Assembly (NCBI RefSeq): GCF_029623395.1
Contig: NZ_JAPYKK010000023.1
Coordinates: forward strand, 1 to 63,411
Origin: Sphingomonas echinoides
GTDB lineage: Bacteria > Pseudomonadota > Alphaproteobacteria > Sphingomonadales > Sphingomonadaceae
Length of the DNA stretch: 63,411 nucleotides
Direction of reading: 5' to 3'
The position numbers and the translations under genes were made by a program. The notes beneath the pieces were generated by a model, which did not search any database, had not been told where the DNA came from, and worked only from the letters and a program-made list of their open reading frames with translations. The stretch's first letter is position 1. Each line of letters begins with the position of its first letter. Below, piece by piece: positions 47,959 through 56,804 of this stretch.

Positions 47959-48633
47959 TCAGGCGGCTTTCGGCGACGCCTTCAGCGCGGCAAGCCGCTG
48001 CGCCACCGTGGCACCCTTCTGCAGCGTATCGATCTCCGCCACGCGGTTGATCGCGTCTGCGTCCCCGCGCGAGAAGCCGACGCCGCCCGCGCCGGTCATA
48101 GCCCGGTCGAACGCAGCTTCGGCCTGTTCGACCTGCCGCTCGTGGCGTCGAGCATTGTGAAAGCCGCCGTCACCGCCCAGTGCCGCATCGCTGCGCGCGA
48201 CGTCGAAAGCGCTGAGCGCTTCGGTCATTTGCGCCTTGCGCGCCCGCAATGCCGCCAGCGAATCCTCAAGCTTCGCTTCCTCTTGCCGCGCGAGCAGCTG
48301 CACGTCCTCTAGGCGACCGGTCTGGCCTTCCAGATCAACTTGCCGGCTGAGCGCCCCCTCGGCCAGGTCGTCCCGGCCACTTTGGACCGCGAAGCGTGCC
48401 TTGGCGGTCAGTTCCTCCAGCTTCTTGCCGATCATCTCTGCCTGACGTGCGGCTTGCAGTCGGCGGGTCATCGCGCGTTCCTGATCGGCACGCACCGCGT
48501 CGATCGTGCGGTCTACTTCCCGAATGGCTTCGCGCATCACGCCATCATTATTGGCGCGCTCCATCGCATCGACGCTGTCCTCGATGCGCGCGGACAACAG
48601 ACGTCCGACGCGCGAAAAGATTGATTCTGCCAC
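47959..48633 (-). CDS. PspA/IM30-family protein
   Basis: 224 residues from a GTG at 48633 with a strong GGGAGG site; earlier starts lack one. Nearly all of it is coiled coil (MREAIREVDRTIDAVRADQE, ALSRQVDLEGQTGRL), beginning with an amphipathic helix (ESIFSRVGRLLSARIEDSVD) as in PspA/IM30, ESCRT-III-like proteins that bind stressed membranes. It is divergent from a LemA-M48 pair and coupled to a membrane protein, so this looks like an envelope-stress cluster. Confidence 0.85.
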   Translation of the reverse strand: MAESIFSRVGRLLSARIEDSVDAMERANNDGVMREAIREVDRTIDAVRADQERAMTRRLQAARQAEMIGKKLEELTAKARFAVQSGRDDLAEGALSRQVDLEGQTGRLEDVQLLARQEEAKLEDSLAALRARKAQMTEALSAFDVARSDAALGGDGGFHNARRHERQVEQAEAAFDRAMTGAGGVGFSRGDADAINRVAEIDTLQKGATVAQRLAALKASPKAA

Positions 48634-48752
48634 TGAGGTCCTCCCGATTGCGCAGGCAGCTTGCCGATCGCTGATTAAGAAGCGATGAAGCCGCGCGCTA
48701 ACGGATTGGCAACGCACCTCCAGCTACGTTCGGCTCGGATGGGAGTGATGCG

Positions 48753-49340
48753 ATGCTGGTGATGCTATTGTCGGTCGTGATCGGGTTGGTGGTGTTCGCG
48801 CTGCTTGCGCTGCTAATCGTGTGGAAAGGTTATACTCGAACGGTCAATACGCTGGTGGCGCTCGATCAGCGCTGCGAGACGGCGTTCGCAGACATCGACG
48901 TTTACCTCAAACATCGGCACAATCTGATTCCAGGGCTGGTAGAAGTCGTGAAGGGCGTGGCGGGGCACGAGAAGACGCTGGTGCTTGGCATCGCCGAGGC
49001 GCGCGCGGACGCACTCGCGGCCATGGCGCCGAGCGCCAAGCTAAAGGCCGAACGCGACCTTAGCAACAAGGTGACGACGCTGCTCGCCACCGCCGAGACA
49101 TATCCGGAACTGCGCGCGATTCCCGAATTTGCGCAACTGCGCGGGCAGCTTGTCGAGTGCGAGAACCATATCACGGCGTCGCGGCGCTTCTTCAATCTCG
49201 CGATCGAGGAGTACAACGTCTCGCTCCGGCAATGGCCGGGCAGCTATGTAGCGACCAAGCGCCGCATGTCGAGCCGCCAGCCGTATGATCTCGGCATCGA
49301 GCGCGTGCTGGTCGACGAACCTCTTGCCTTCGCGTTCTAA
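48753..49340 (+). CDS. lemA: LemA-family protein
   Basis: 195 residues. One N-terminal membrane helix (LLSVVIGLVVFALLALLIVW) is followed by the helical LemA domain (LVALDQRCETAFADIDVYLK, RHNLIPGLVEVVKG, HITASRRFFNLAIEEYN). The orientation is typical, with the soluble part outside the cytoplasm. Its TAA shares a base with the ATG of the M48 peptidase. LemA and M48 genes often occur together. The molecular role remains unclear. Confidence 0.92.
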   Translation: MLVMLLSVVIGLVVFALLALLIVWKGYTRTVNTLVALDQRCETAFADIDVYLKHRHNLIPGLVEVVKGVAGHEKTLVLGIAEARADALAAMAPSAKLKAERDLSNKVTTLLATAETYPELRAIPEFAQLRGQLVECENHITASRRFFNLAIEEYNVSLRQWPGSYVATKRRMSSRQPYDLGIERVLVDEPLAFAF

Positions 49341-51322
49341 TGGCGGAGCCGACGGGCCTGTATGGCTGGATCCGCAGCAATGACGGACGCTCGACTGGCC
49401 TGTTCCTGGCGTTCCTGCTTGCGATTCAGGTGATTGCGCCGCTGGCGCTGGTCGGGCCGCTGCTGTTCATCGACAGCGATCACGCGCCGTTTATCGGCTG
49501 GGGCGGCTATCTTGTCCGCTATGCACCGCTGGTGCTGGTGGCGTCGGTGATATGGTTCACGAGCCAGCTGTGGTGGCATGTCGAGACGGTGAAGAAGGCG
49601 GTCGGATTCCACTTCGTGGACGCCGACGACGAGCCGCGACTGTGCGCGGTCATCGAGCCGCTCATTATCCTGACCGGCCTGCCCGTGCCGTTCGTCGGGA
49701 TCATCGAGAGTGAGGGCCGCAACGCGTTCGCCTGCGGCGTCGGCCGCAAGAAGGCGGTGATCGTGGTCACGCGCGGGCTTCTCGACGCGTTGAGCGACGC
49801 TGAGCTAGGCGCGGTGCTCGCGCACGAGCTGAGCCACATCAAGCATGGCGACATCCGGCTGATGGCCGCCGCGAACATCTTCATGCGGGCGCTGATAGGA
49901 CTGAACAAGCGCAATGCCCTGCGCTTCTCACCCGTGCATGGCCTTCTCGCCATCGCAGTTCCCGCTGTGCTGCCCCTGTCTCTGGCGGGCAGTCTGCTGG
50001 GGCGCCTGGGCTTACGCGCGGGCCAAATCTCGCGGCTGCTGATCTCCTCCAGCCGCGAGTTCATCGCGGATGCACAGGCAGCACAATGGACGCAGGATCC
50101 GGGCGCCTTGGCTGCGGCGTTGCTCAAGGTCGACGGGCGCCACCGTGTGCGAGGCGCGCGCGACGAGGACGACGCGATGATGATCGCTGGGGCCAGCGAA
50201 GGACCGGGCGCGACCCACCCGACGATCGCACAGCGCGTTGCGGCATTGGCGCGGGTCACGGGTTCCATGGTCTTTAACGCGCCGAATGCACCGCACGACG
50301 ACGATTGGACGGCCGCCACGCCGCGCAGCGCAGTAGTGCAAGCCAGTTTCGGACGACGCGGACTCGCAGGCACGGGCGCGACGGAGGCTATTGCCCGCGT
50401 CCGACAGGGCGACCGCCAAAATTGGCTGGGACTTTCGCGGCTCGACACGGGTGCGCTGGTCGTCACTATCGGCGCGCTGATCGGTATTCACGGGCACCAG
50501 CTGGGCGACGTCCGCGCCATGGCGACAATCTTCGATCCCCGGCCGCTCGGCGACGTCATCGGCACCGCCGGCGCCTGCCAGCTCAGCCCCTTCACTTACA
50601 CGCTCAAGCTGCGCTGCGACGCCGGCACGCGGCGCAGGTCGCTCCGGGCGTTCGAGGGGCAGGAAGGAACGGTAGGCGGATGGCTCGCCGACATCGGACG
50701 CAAGAGACGCGAACAAGGGGTGAAGGGCGATGGCACGCTGATTGATTCCCTCGCCGGCAACCCGGTGCAGCCCACCTACGAGACCTATCGTGGCCAGAGC
50801 GGGCGGTTGACTCCTATCCGCGTTCGGCGCGGCGACGACGGTCTCTATCGCGACAGCGACGGGCGCGCGACGATTGCGCTGCCCAAGCGGCTAATCATCG
50901 CCGAGATCGATCAGGTCGGCTGCTTCGTCCGCGACGCCAAGTCGATGGAAGCGACCGGCCCGCTCCCGATGGGATCGGACCAAGTGACGCAAGACAACAT
51001 TGCCCGCATTCGCTCCGACATCGCCAGGGTAGCCAACGAGACGAGCGCCTCGACCGATTGGGCGGGGATCGCCTATTATCTGGACCGCCGGGAGGTGCAG
51101 ATGGACCAGGCCTATATGTACTACGGCCAGCCGGGTCTCGCGATGGCGAGAGCGACGTTCAATGGCCTGAAGGAACGCGCGGCACTGGACCATGTGCGGG
51201 CCGTGGCGGCCGCGATCGTGATCCCGGCTGACGTGGATGCCATCGAGCGCGCCAAACTGCGCGCGCTGCTGCGCGATCCCGACGCCTTTGTGCCGTGCCG
51301 CAGTTTACGGTCGGCTCATTAA
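49340..51322 (+). CDS. M48-family zinc metallopeptidase
   Basis: 660 residues. Two membrane helices are near the N-terminus (FLAFLLAIQVIAPLALVG, LVLVASVIWF). The zinc motif HELSH lies at 162-166, with the third ligand probably Glu in SREFIADAQA, and further helices lie between. The C-terminal 300 residues are an extra domain with no motif I recognise. The usual HtpX-type enzyme is about 280-300 residues, so this is a long form. It is co-transcribed with LemA and probably acts in membrane-protein quality control. Confidence 0.88.
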   Translation: MAEPTGLYGWIRSNDGRSTGLFLAFLLAIQVIAPLALVGPLLFIDSDHAPFIGWGGYLVRYAPLVLVASVIWFTSQLWWHVETVKKAVGFHFVDADDEPRLCAVIEPLIILTGLPVPFVGIIESEGRNAFACGVGRKKAVIVVTRGLLDALSDAELGAVLAHELSHIKHGDIRLMAAANIFMRALIGLNKRNALRFSPVHGLLAIAVPAVLPLSLAGSLLGRLGLRAGQISRLLISSSREFIADAQAAQWTQDPGALAAALLKVDGRHRVRGARDEDDAMMIAGASEGPGATHPTIAQRVAALARVTGSMVFNAPNAPHDDDWTAATPRSAVVQASFGRRGLAGTGATEAIARVRQGDRQNWLGLSRLDTGALVVTIGALIGIHGHQLGDVRAMATIFDPRPLGDVIGTAGACQLSPFTYTLKLRCDAGTRRRSLRAFEGQEGTVGGWLADIGRKRREQGVKGDGTLIDSLAGNPVQPTYETYRGQSGRLTPIRVRRGDDGLYRDSDGRATIALPKRLIIAEIDQVGCFVRDAKSMEATGPLPMGSDQVTQDNIARIRSDIARVANETSASTDWAGIAYYLDRREVQMDQAYMYYGQPGLAMARATFNGLKERAALDHVRAVAAAIVIPADVDAIERAKLRALLRDPDAFVPCRSLRSAH

Positions 51323-51559
51323 TCGCGCGTCTGTTCTCTGTTGGACGGGAGACCGAAGCGGCGGCCTCATGACCCATGTGTGGACGGCCCTCCGTTGGCA
51401 AGCTCGAACAGTCGCGTTGCAATGCTGGTTGGTGCGGCCATGTGTCCGACCTGTTAGCGCGGCTCATATCGCCGCTGGCCATAATGCCATTCGCGCGGTT
51501 CGGGTCCCGATCAAAAGTTCGCACTCGAGGGTGCTTGGGTCATTGTGGGTTTTCCCGAT
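51323..51559. other. Intergenic stretch before the IS110-type element
   Basis: No gene is seen. A short segment near 51368 (GACCCATGTGTGGAC) weakly resembles the start of the dispersed repeat. Confidence 0.4.
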
Positions 51560-51642
51560 CCGGCGGTTCAACCGGCTTGTTGCATTAGCTCCTATCCGCC
51601 CTTCCCAACCTCGTCCGGTGCGGTCTCCCGCACCGTATCCTA
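51560..51642 (-). ncRNA. Candidate guide (seek/bridge) RNA region of the IS1111-type element
   Basis: Directly downstream of the transposase stop lies an 8-bp perfect hairpin (CGGTGCGG, loop TCTC, CCGCACCG; 51616-51635). IS1111-group elements encode their targeting RNA in the non-coding segment downstream of the transposase. The assignment follows from that knowledge and the structure; no transcript evidence is available. Confidence 0.45.
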
Positions 51643-52665
51643 TTATGCGATCTGCGGCTCGCGATACCGTTCGCCGCTGGCCATCATCGCCCAGATCATG
51701 CGGGCGTTCTTATTGGCGAGCGCGACCGCGGCTACCTTGACCTTTCGCCTGGCAAGGAGTTGTACGAGCCACGGCCGCTTCGCCCCGTTCCGCTCGGCAT
51801 AGCGCACGACTGCCATGGCGCCGACGATCAGCATCTGACGCAGGTATTGGTGGCCCGCCTTCGTGATGCTGCCTAGCCGCTCCTTTCCGCCGCTCGAATT
51901 CTGCCGCGGCACCAAGCCAATCCAAGCAGCCAGATTGCGGCCCGAGCGGAAGATCGCGGGGTCAGGAACCGTGGCAACGATGGCGCTGGCGAGCAGCGGA
52001 CCCACGCCGGGTATCTCCAACAGTCGGCGACCAAGCTCGGTCTCGCGTGCGCTCGCCAGGATGCGACGATCGTTCTCGAGGATCTGCTCCTTTACGATGC
52101 GCAGCTGGGCTGCCAGCATCTCCAGGCAGAACCGCGCATCTGCCGGTACGCGATCATCGGTAGGATCAGCGATCACGTCGAGGAGCTGCTCGATGCCGTG
52201 TCTGCCAATCGGCGCCGCAATCCCGAACTCGGCCAGGTGCGCCCGCATCGCGTTCGAGAGCTGCGTGCGTTGGCGGTTGAGAATCAGGCGGACACGATGG
52301 AGCATCATCGCGCTCTGCTGCTCGGGCGACTTGATCCCGACGAAGCGCATGGTCGGCCGGGTCACCGCCTCACAGATCGCCTCGGCATCAGCCGCGTCGT
52401 TCTTACCTCGCTTGACGTACGGCTTCACGTATTGCGCCGGCATCAGCTTCACGTCATGCCCGAGCGCGACCAGCTCGCGCGTCCAATAGTGTGATGTCGC
52501 ACAAGCCTCAATGCCGATTAGACACCGGGGCAGCTTGGCGAAGAACTTCAACATCCGCCCACGCGTCAGACGCTGGCGAACAACCGCTGCGCCATCAGCA
52601 TCCACTCCGTGCACCTGAAACACGTTCTTCGCGATATCCAGACCGATCGTTGTGACGTTTCCCAT
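51643..52665 (-). CDS. IS110-family transposase (IS1111 group)
   Basis: 340 residues, full length. The N-terminal RuvC-like DEDD domain starts TTIGLDIAKNVFQVHG (first Asp at residue 9) with IGIEACATSHYW and KRGKNDAADAEAICEA. The C-terminal domain has LLEIPGVGPLLASAIVAT, FRSGRNLAAWIGLVPRQ and SSGGKERLGSITKAGHQYLR, with the catalytic serine region. The similarity in layout to IS4321-type proteins places it in the IS1111 group. The frame is intact, so the element may be active. Confidence 0.93.
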   Translation of the reverse strand: MGNVTTIGLDIAKNVFQVHGVDADGAAVVRQRLTRGRMLKFFAKLPRCLIGIEACATSHYWTRELVALGHDVKLMPAQYVKPYVKRGKNDAADAEAICEAVTRPTMRFVGIKSPEQQSAMMLHRVRLILNRQRTQLSNAMRAHLAEFGIAAPIGRHGIEQLLDVIADPTDDRVPADARFCLEMLAAQLRIVKEQILENDRRILASARETELGRRLLEIPGVGPLLASAIVATVPDPAIFRSGRNLAAWIGLVPRQNSSGGKERLGSITKAGHQYLRQMLIVGAMAVVRYAERNGAKRPWLVQLLARRKVKVAAVALANKNARMIWAMMASGERYREPQIA

Positions 52666-53102
52666 CGTGACTCTCCTTCGACTCTCCGCAGGACATCCTG
52701 CTTGAGGGTTGGAGAGCCGTCCACGTCATCACAAGTGGACACTCGAGCGCCCTTCCTCGGCTCCCACTTTCGGCCGTTCGTTCATCGGATTGAACGGCAG
52801 TTTTTCGGCGATCAGTCGGCCCCCTGTACGGCCTAAATTGGTGGATAGGCGGACCAGCTGCTTTCGGCGCCGAACGGGATACGGACTAGCTGTACTTATC
52901 GGATGACTTGGCGCACCTAGATACAGCTGAACTGTTGGCGGATACGTTCGCCGGCGCCAAGGGCAACTACGATACCGACGCTTGGCGTCACAGCTTATAG
53001 TGGCCGCGCTTGGGCCGGAAAATCCGACGCGGGATAGTGCAGTCCGAGAAGCGGGTTTGCCGGCGACTGGGCAGCTTCAGCGACAACCTCGCCAACCCAT
53101 AG
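52666..53102. other. IS left end, repeat copy F and gap
   Basis: Just upstream of the transposase start is a stem-loop-prone segment (CTCTCC...GGAGAG around CAGGACATCCTG, 52682-52715). Repeat copy F follows. From 52860 to 53102 nothing is recognised. Confidence 0.5.
52727..52855 (+). repeat. Dispersed intergenic repeat, copy F
   Basis: CACAAGTGGACACTCGAGCG, CGGCCGTTCGTTCATCGGA and GTACGGCCTAAATTGGTGGA follow the family order. The first bases are missing or replaced where the IS element abuts. Confidence 0.75.
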
Positions 53103-53909
53103 TCATGCAAGCGATAGATCATCGCCTGGTCGAACCCTGTACAGGCGCCCTTCACTTGAGGCGAAATTTTGGCTCAGCGCACCGTTTAGGTGCAGGTAAT
53201 CAGGGTTGAAATCCGCTACACCAGACAGCGCCTTCCAGTTCCCGATCGTGATGGCACGCTTGTCACGGGTAATGAGGCCATCGCATCGCAATTTCTGAAG
53301 CATACGGTTGACGTGAACAGTCGTAAGGCCAGTAGCATCCGCCAGTTGCTCCTGCGTCATAGGAAGCTCGTATCGGGTTCCATCGATCAACCCTGCAGAA
53401 TGTAGGCGGACGGCAATTTCGCACAGCAGATGCGCAACGCGGCTCAGAGCATTGCGTCGCCCAATGTTGGCGATCCACTCCCGAAAGATAGAGCTTTCTG
53501 CGAGCGTTTCGAGCCACATGGCCCGACCTATTGCGGGATGCGCGACGGCGATCTCGTGGACGGCCTCTGCAGGGACAAAGGCAACATTCCCACTGCTCAA
53601 CATCTGAATGCTGTGATCGGCAATTCCCAGGAAGGCATGCTGGAGATCGAGCACTTCCCCTGGAATATGGACGGACAGGATCTGTCGAGCGCCATTGCCG
53701 ACGATTTTACTTCGAAAGGCAAAGCCTGAAAGAAGGACGCAGCAGTGTTTTGTCAAATCCTGTTCGCGAATTATATAATTAGACGCTGACATACTCTTGA
53801 TATTGAACGGCATTCCAAGAAATGCGGCGCGGTCTGCTTCTGAAAGTACAGATCGCTGCTCCAGTTTTTTTAAAGCTGGCGCGAGGATGTTTTTGGATAG
53901 AGCGAGCAT
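53103..53909 (-). CDS. Crp/Fnr-family regulator
   Basis: 268 residues. A cyclic-nucleotide-binding-like beta barrel (residues 20-130) is followed by a long dimer helix and a C-terminal helix-turn-helix (MTQEQLADATGLTTVHVNRM). The N-terminus lacks the cysteine cluster of oxygen-sensing FNR, and a canonical cAMP-binding motif is not seen, so the effector is unknown. It is divergent from a second Crp/Fnr gene across 256 bp. Confidence 0.88.
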   Translation of the reverse strand: MLALSKNILAPALKKLEQRSVLSEADRAAFLGMPFNIKSMSASNYIIREQDLTKHCCVLLSGFAFRSKIVGNGARQILSVHIPGEVLDLQHAFLGIADHSIQMLSSGNVAFVPAEAVHEIAVAHPAIGRAMWLETLAESSIFREWIANIGRRNALSRVAHLLCEIAVRLHSAGLIDGTRYELPMTQEQLADATGLTTVHVNRMLQKLRCDGLITRDKRAITIGNWKALSGVADFNPDYLHLNGALSQNFASSEGRLYRVRPGDDLSLA

Positions 53910-54165
53910 GACGGTTACACCGTTGCGGTAACGCGCAACCCATGCAGTTCAATATTTGGCTGCAAAAAGGGATTTAGCGAGGTTAGGCGGGAAGTCTCTG
54001 CGCTAGATCACACTATGATCACTTTCTTTGCCATCGTACGTGCCCCAATTCCAAAGCCGACGATTGCGGTGATCGCTTCCGAATCTGCCGTTTAGCGCCG
54101 GCAGCCCCGCTTGTGCGTTTCATCAGTGATGGTTGGCATTTCACCACGACTGAATCGAGGCGGAA
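53910..54165. promoter_or_regulatory. Shared control region between two Crp/Fnr genes
   Basis: These 256 bp hold both promoters. A direct repeat GATCAC (around 54007 and 54018) is present. A classical FNR box (TTGAT-N4-ATCAA) was not seen. Confidence 0.4.
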
Positions 54166-54927
54166 ATGAGTAATCCCTGGGCGACGAAGATGGAGCAATT
54201 TACCGCATTTACCGCGGGCGAACGTGAACGTCTCGATTCCTTATTAGCGTTCAAACAGCGGGGATTTGAAGCACAGGAAGACATCATCGCTGACGGCGCG
54301 CACTCGGACTACTGCCATATTCTGCTGACCGGGCTAGCCTGTCGGTATAAAATCCTACCGGACGGTGAGCGCCAAATCATGGCCTTCCTAGTTCCGGGAG
54401 ACCTCTGTGACGCCGAGATTTTTATTTTGAAAAAGATGGATCATGCAGTGGGAACACTGACCGCGAGCACGACAGCAATGATCCACTCCAGCGTGATGAA
54501 AATGCTGTTGCGAGAAGCCTCGCCGATTGCCGAGGCGTTGTGGTGGGGAACAATGACGGACCTTGGGGTTCTGCGTGAACGGATCGTCGACCAAGGTAGG
54601 CGCGATGCGACAGAGCGCCTCGCTCACTTGCTCTATGAAATGCTGGTTCGCTACCGCATCAGCGGCGCAACAAAGACTAACGCCATCGACTTTCCAATCA
54701 CCCAGACCGACCTCGCCGATGCGACCGGAATGACGCCGTCTCACGTCAATCGCCTCCTGCAGCGCTTCCGCGAAGATGGGCTGATCGAACTGCGCAACCG
54801 AACGCTAACCGTCACGAACCCGCTACGCCTGAGATCACTTGCACAGTTCAGCGCAACGTACCTGCATCTGGACAGGACAGAGGCCAGAGATCCTGCGGTA
54901 TATGACCGGGCCGGGGAATTGATATGA
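54166..54927 (+). CDS. Crp/Fnr-family regulator
   Basis: 253 residues, with GAGGCGG before the ATG. The domain order is as in its divergent neighbour: a sensor barrel with GERQIMAFLVPGDLCDAEIF and a helix-turn-helix ITQTDLADATGMTPSHVNRL. It shares the HTH pattern and overall length with the neighbour, so the two may be old duplicates. There is no FNR-type cysteine set. The target genes are unknown. Confidence 0.88.
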   Translation: MSNPWATKMEQFTAFTAGERERLDSLLAFKQRGFEAQEDIIADGAHSDYCHILLTGLACRYKILPDGERQIMAFLVPGDLCDAEIFILKKMDHAVGTLTASTTAMIHSSVMKMLLREASPIAEALWWGTMTDLGVLRERIVDQGRRDATERLAHLLYEMLVRYRISGATKTNAIDFPITQTDLADATGMTPSHVNRLLQRFREDGLIELRNRTLTVTNPLRLRSLAQFSATYLHLDRTEARDPAVYDRAGELI

Positions 54928-54935
54928 GTTCCGCA

Positions 54936-55065
54936 TAGACCCACAAGTGGACATTAAAGGGCCCTTCCCCGCCTCCGGCTTTCGGACATTCGTTCATCCG
55001 GTTTGACGGCAGTTTTTGGGCGTCTAAATCAGCTGCCTGTACGGTCTAAACTGATGGATTTGCGA
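54936..55065 (+). repeat. Dispersed intergenic repeat, copy G
   Basis: One of the best copies: GACCCACAAGTGGACATTA, CGGACATTCGTTCATCCGG, ACGGCAGTTTTTGGGCGTCT and GTACGGTCTAAACTGATGGA in order. Confidence 0.8.
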
Positions 55066-55115
55066 CCGTCCGCTTTCGGCGCTAACGTAACTTAAGCAGA
55101 CATTCTGAGGTGATC

Positions 55116-55343
55116 GTGGAGCGCGAGGTATATTTCGAGAAAGTGGCTTGGAGCTACATGCCTTGCCACTGGAAGGGCTTCGCGGTCATGGGTGCCATCA
55201 TCCTCCCTACCATCGGAGCGATCATTCTGGCGCAGACGCTATTGAACAACTTTGGCTACGGAAATGCCGAATGGTTGCCATTCGTCATGTTCCTTACCCC
55301 CGCTCTTCTGCGTCTACTTGGCGTATCCAAGGGAGATAGCTGA
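55116..55343 (+). CDS. Small membrane protein
   Basis: 75 residues from a GTG at 55116, spaced properly after GAGG; another GTG two codons earlier is possible. It has two hydrophobic segments (FAVMGAIILPTIGAIILAQT and a second with FVMFLTPALLRLLGV). The function is unknown. It is free-standing. Confidence 0.6.
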   Translation: MEREVYFEKVAWSYMPCHWKGFAVMGAIILPTIGAIILAQTLLNNFGYGNAEWLPFVMFLTPALLRLLGVSKGDS

Positions 55344-55647
55344 ACGAACGACAGCTGTCCGGCGCGGCAAGCGCCAGTTTCAACGACCGGGTTTGGGCGG
55401 GAGCAGAACGGCAGCTTCGCAGCCAAAAGACCCAATCTCGCCGTTCTCGGCAGGCCACTGGCTGCCCAACTCCGGCCTTTGGTTCATGCCGGCCGGCAGC
55501 TAAAGTTTTCTGAGATGGTGAAGGCCTGCCATCCTCGGTCCGGCCAGAAAGCTTCATTCCAACCGTTGCGTAGCTCTGAACCGCAAGAACGGCCGGTCGT
55601 TGTTGAAGACGAGCGACACATCGATCCCCGCCGCGAAGAGGACGCCA
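55344..55647. other. Intergenic stretch
   Basis: No gene is supported. Around 55430-55500 a strongly diverged segment (AACTCCGGCCTTTGGTTCAT, GGCCGGCAGC) may be another copy of the dispersed repeat. Confidence 0.4.
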
Positions 55648-56592
55648 TCACGGCTTGTCTCCGTTCATTCGCCTCAGCTCCGCCGCCTGATCCCTAAGCG
55701 GAGATACGTTGTTCGCCTCCCGGATCGCGTCCGACAGAATGTCGCGTGCATAAGGCCCTTGCGTGACACCCACTGTACCAGGGAAAAACTGCGTGCCGTA
55801 AATCTGCGGTTTGCCAATTGACGCTAAATAGCGATCGAGCGAGGCCGCTGCGATCCACGCGCCGTTGCGGCTGCCCCGCGCCGTAGCGATTACCGCCAAA
55901 GCGTGCGCTAGCAGATAGTCCTCTGGTCGATCACCGTGCTGGAAGATAAAGGCCGCGTGCTCGTAGTCATCGCCGCTGGCGACGTGATCCTCGGCAAGTA
56001 GCACCCGCATCCGCGCGCGCCGAGTTGCATCCCCCGCTGCAACCTTCGACCAATCGATCTGCGAGCCACCACTCCGCGCTGCTTGATCCGCTTGGTAGAT
56101 CGCTGTTACTTCGGGATCACTAGCGCGCTCAAGATCGGCTTTGTAGGTTCTGCTGATGTTCCATGGCCCGAGTGCGGCAGCCGTCTCAACGCGCGTAAGT
56201 CGATAAGGCGTGCCTGCGAACGCCGTCCAGACCATCCGCGCAGTGCCGTCGTCATGCGGTCTGACGGTAATACGGTCTGACGGCCAGCCCGGCTGCGCTG
56301 GCGGGAAGCGAAACTCAATGCCGCCATCAGGCAAGTTGCGCGCCCTACTCGTCTCGCGTCGAACGACCGGACCAGCAACATTACAGAACTCCTCGCCGCG
56401 TGTCGGAGAGACGACGTAGGCGGTCGGCTGATTCCAGACGGCTTTCCAGCCGGAAGGCGTCCGATTGACCTCGACCAGCATCAGCGTTGTCGCGCCCGCA
56501 CGCAACGCCCAGTCACCGACAGGGTCTGCTGCAACGGCGGGGGCGGCCATGATCCCGATGATCAGCGCGCAAGGCAAAGTCCAGTTTGTCAT
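55648..56592 (-). CDS. Secreted protein, DUF6624-like C-terminus
   Basis: 314 residues with a signal peptide (LPCALIIGIMAAPAVAADP). The first half is a beta-rich domain (GDWALRAGATTLMLVEVN). The second half (SDPEVTAIYQADQAARSG, MRVLLAEDHVASGDDYEHAA, IYGTQFF) resembles the DUF6624 group. It is probably periplasmic; the role is unknown. The Shine-Dalgarno site is weak. Confidence 0.7.
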   Translation of the reverse strand: MTNWTLPCALIIGIMAAPAVAADPVGDWALRAGATTLMLVEVNRTPSGWKAVWNQPTAYVVSPTRGEEFCNVAGPVVRRETSRARNLPDGGIEFRFPPAQPGWPSDRITVRPHDDGTARMVWTAFAGTPYRLTRVETAAALGPWNISRTYKADLERASDPEVTAIYQADQAARSGGSQIDWSKVAAGDATRRARMRVLLAEDHVASGDDYEHAAFIFQHGDRPEDYLLAHALAVIATARGSRNGAWIAAASLDRYLASIGKPQIYGTQFFPGTVGVTQGPYARDILSDAIREANNVSPLRDQAAELRRMNGDKP

Positions 56593-56804
56593 TGGGCAAT
56601 CATGCCACCGTCAGCCTGATCGGCAAGGTGCCGTCTCCTGCAGCTGGGTGGCGTATCGGTGTTAGCGTTGCAGCCGCGACAATGGACCTTGCGGACGGAG
56701 TCCATCACCCGGGTCGACACCAATCGCACGACGGCAAGGACACAAGCGGTCGCGCGATATTTGCCATTCGCACCAGAAGCAACTTGCAACATGAATAGCT
56801 GAAC

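Larger units (their letters stand above)
51560..52735 (-). mobile_element. IS110-family element (IS1111 group), ends approximate
   Basis: The transposase, the hairpin downstream and the structured DNA upstream define the element. Possible subterminal inverted repeats are TTCCCAACCTC (51602-51612) and the reverse complement of GAGGGTTGGAGA (52704-52715). The exact ends could not be fixed. The right end abuts dispersed repeat copy F. Confidence 0.6.
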
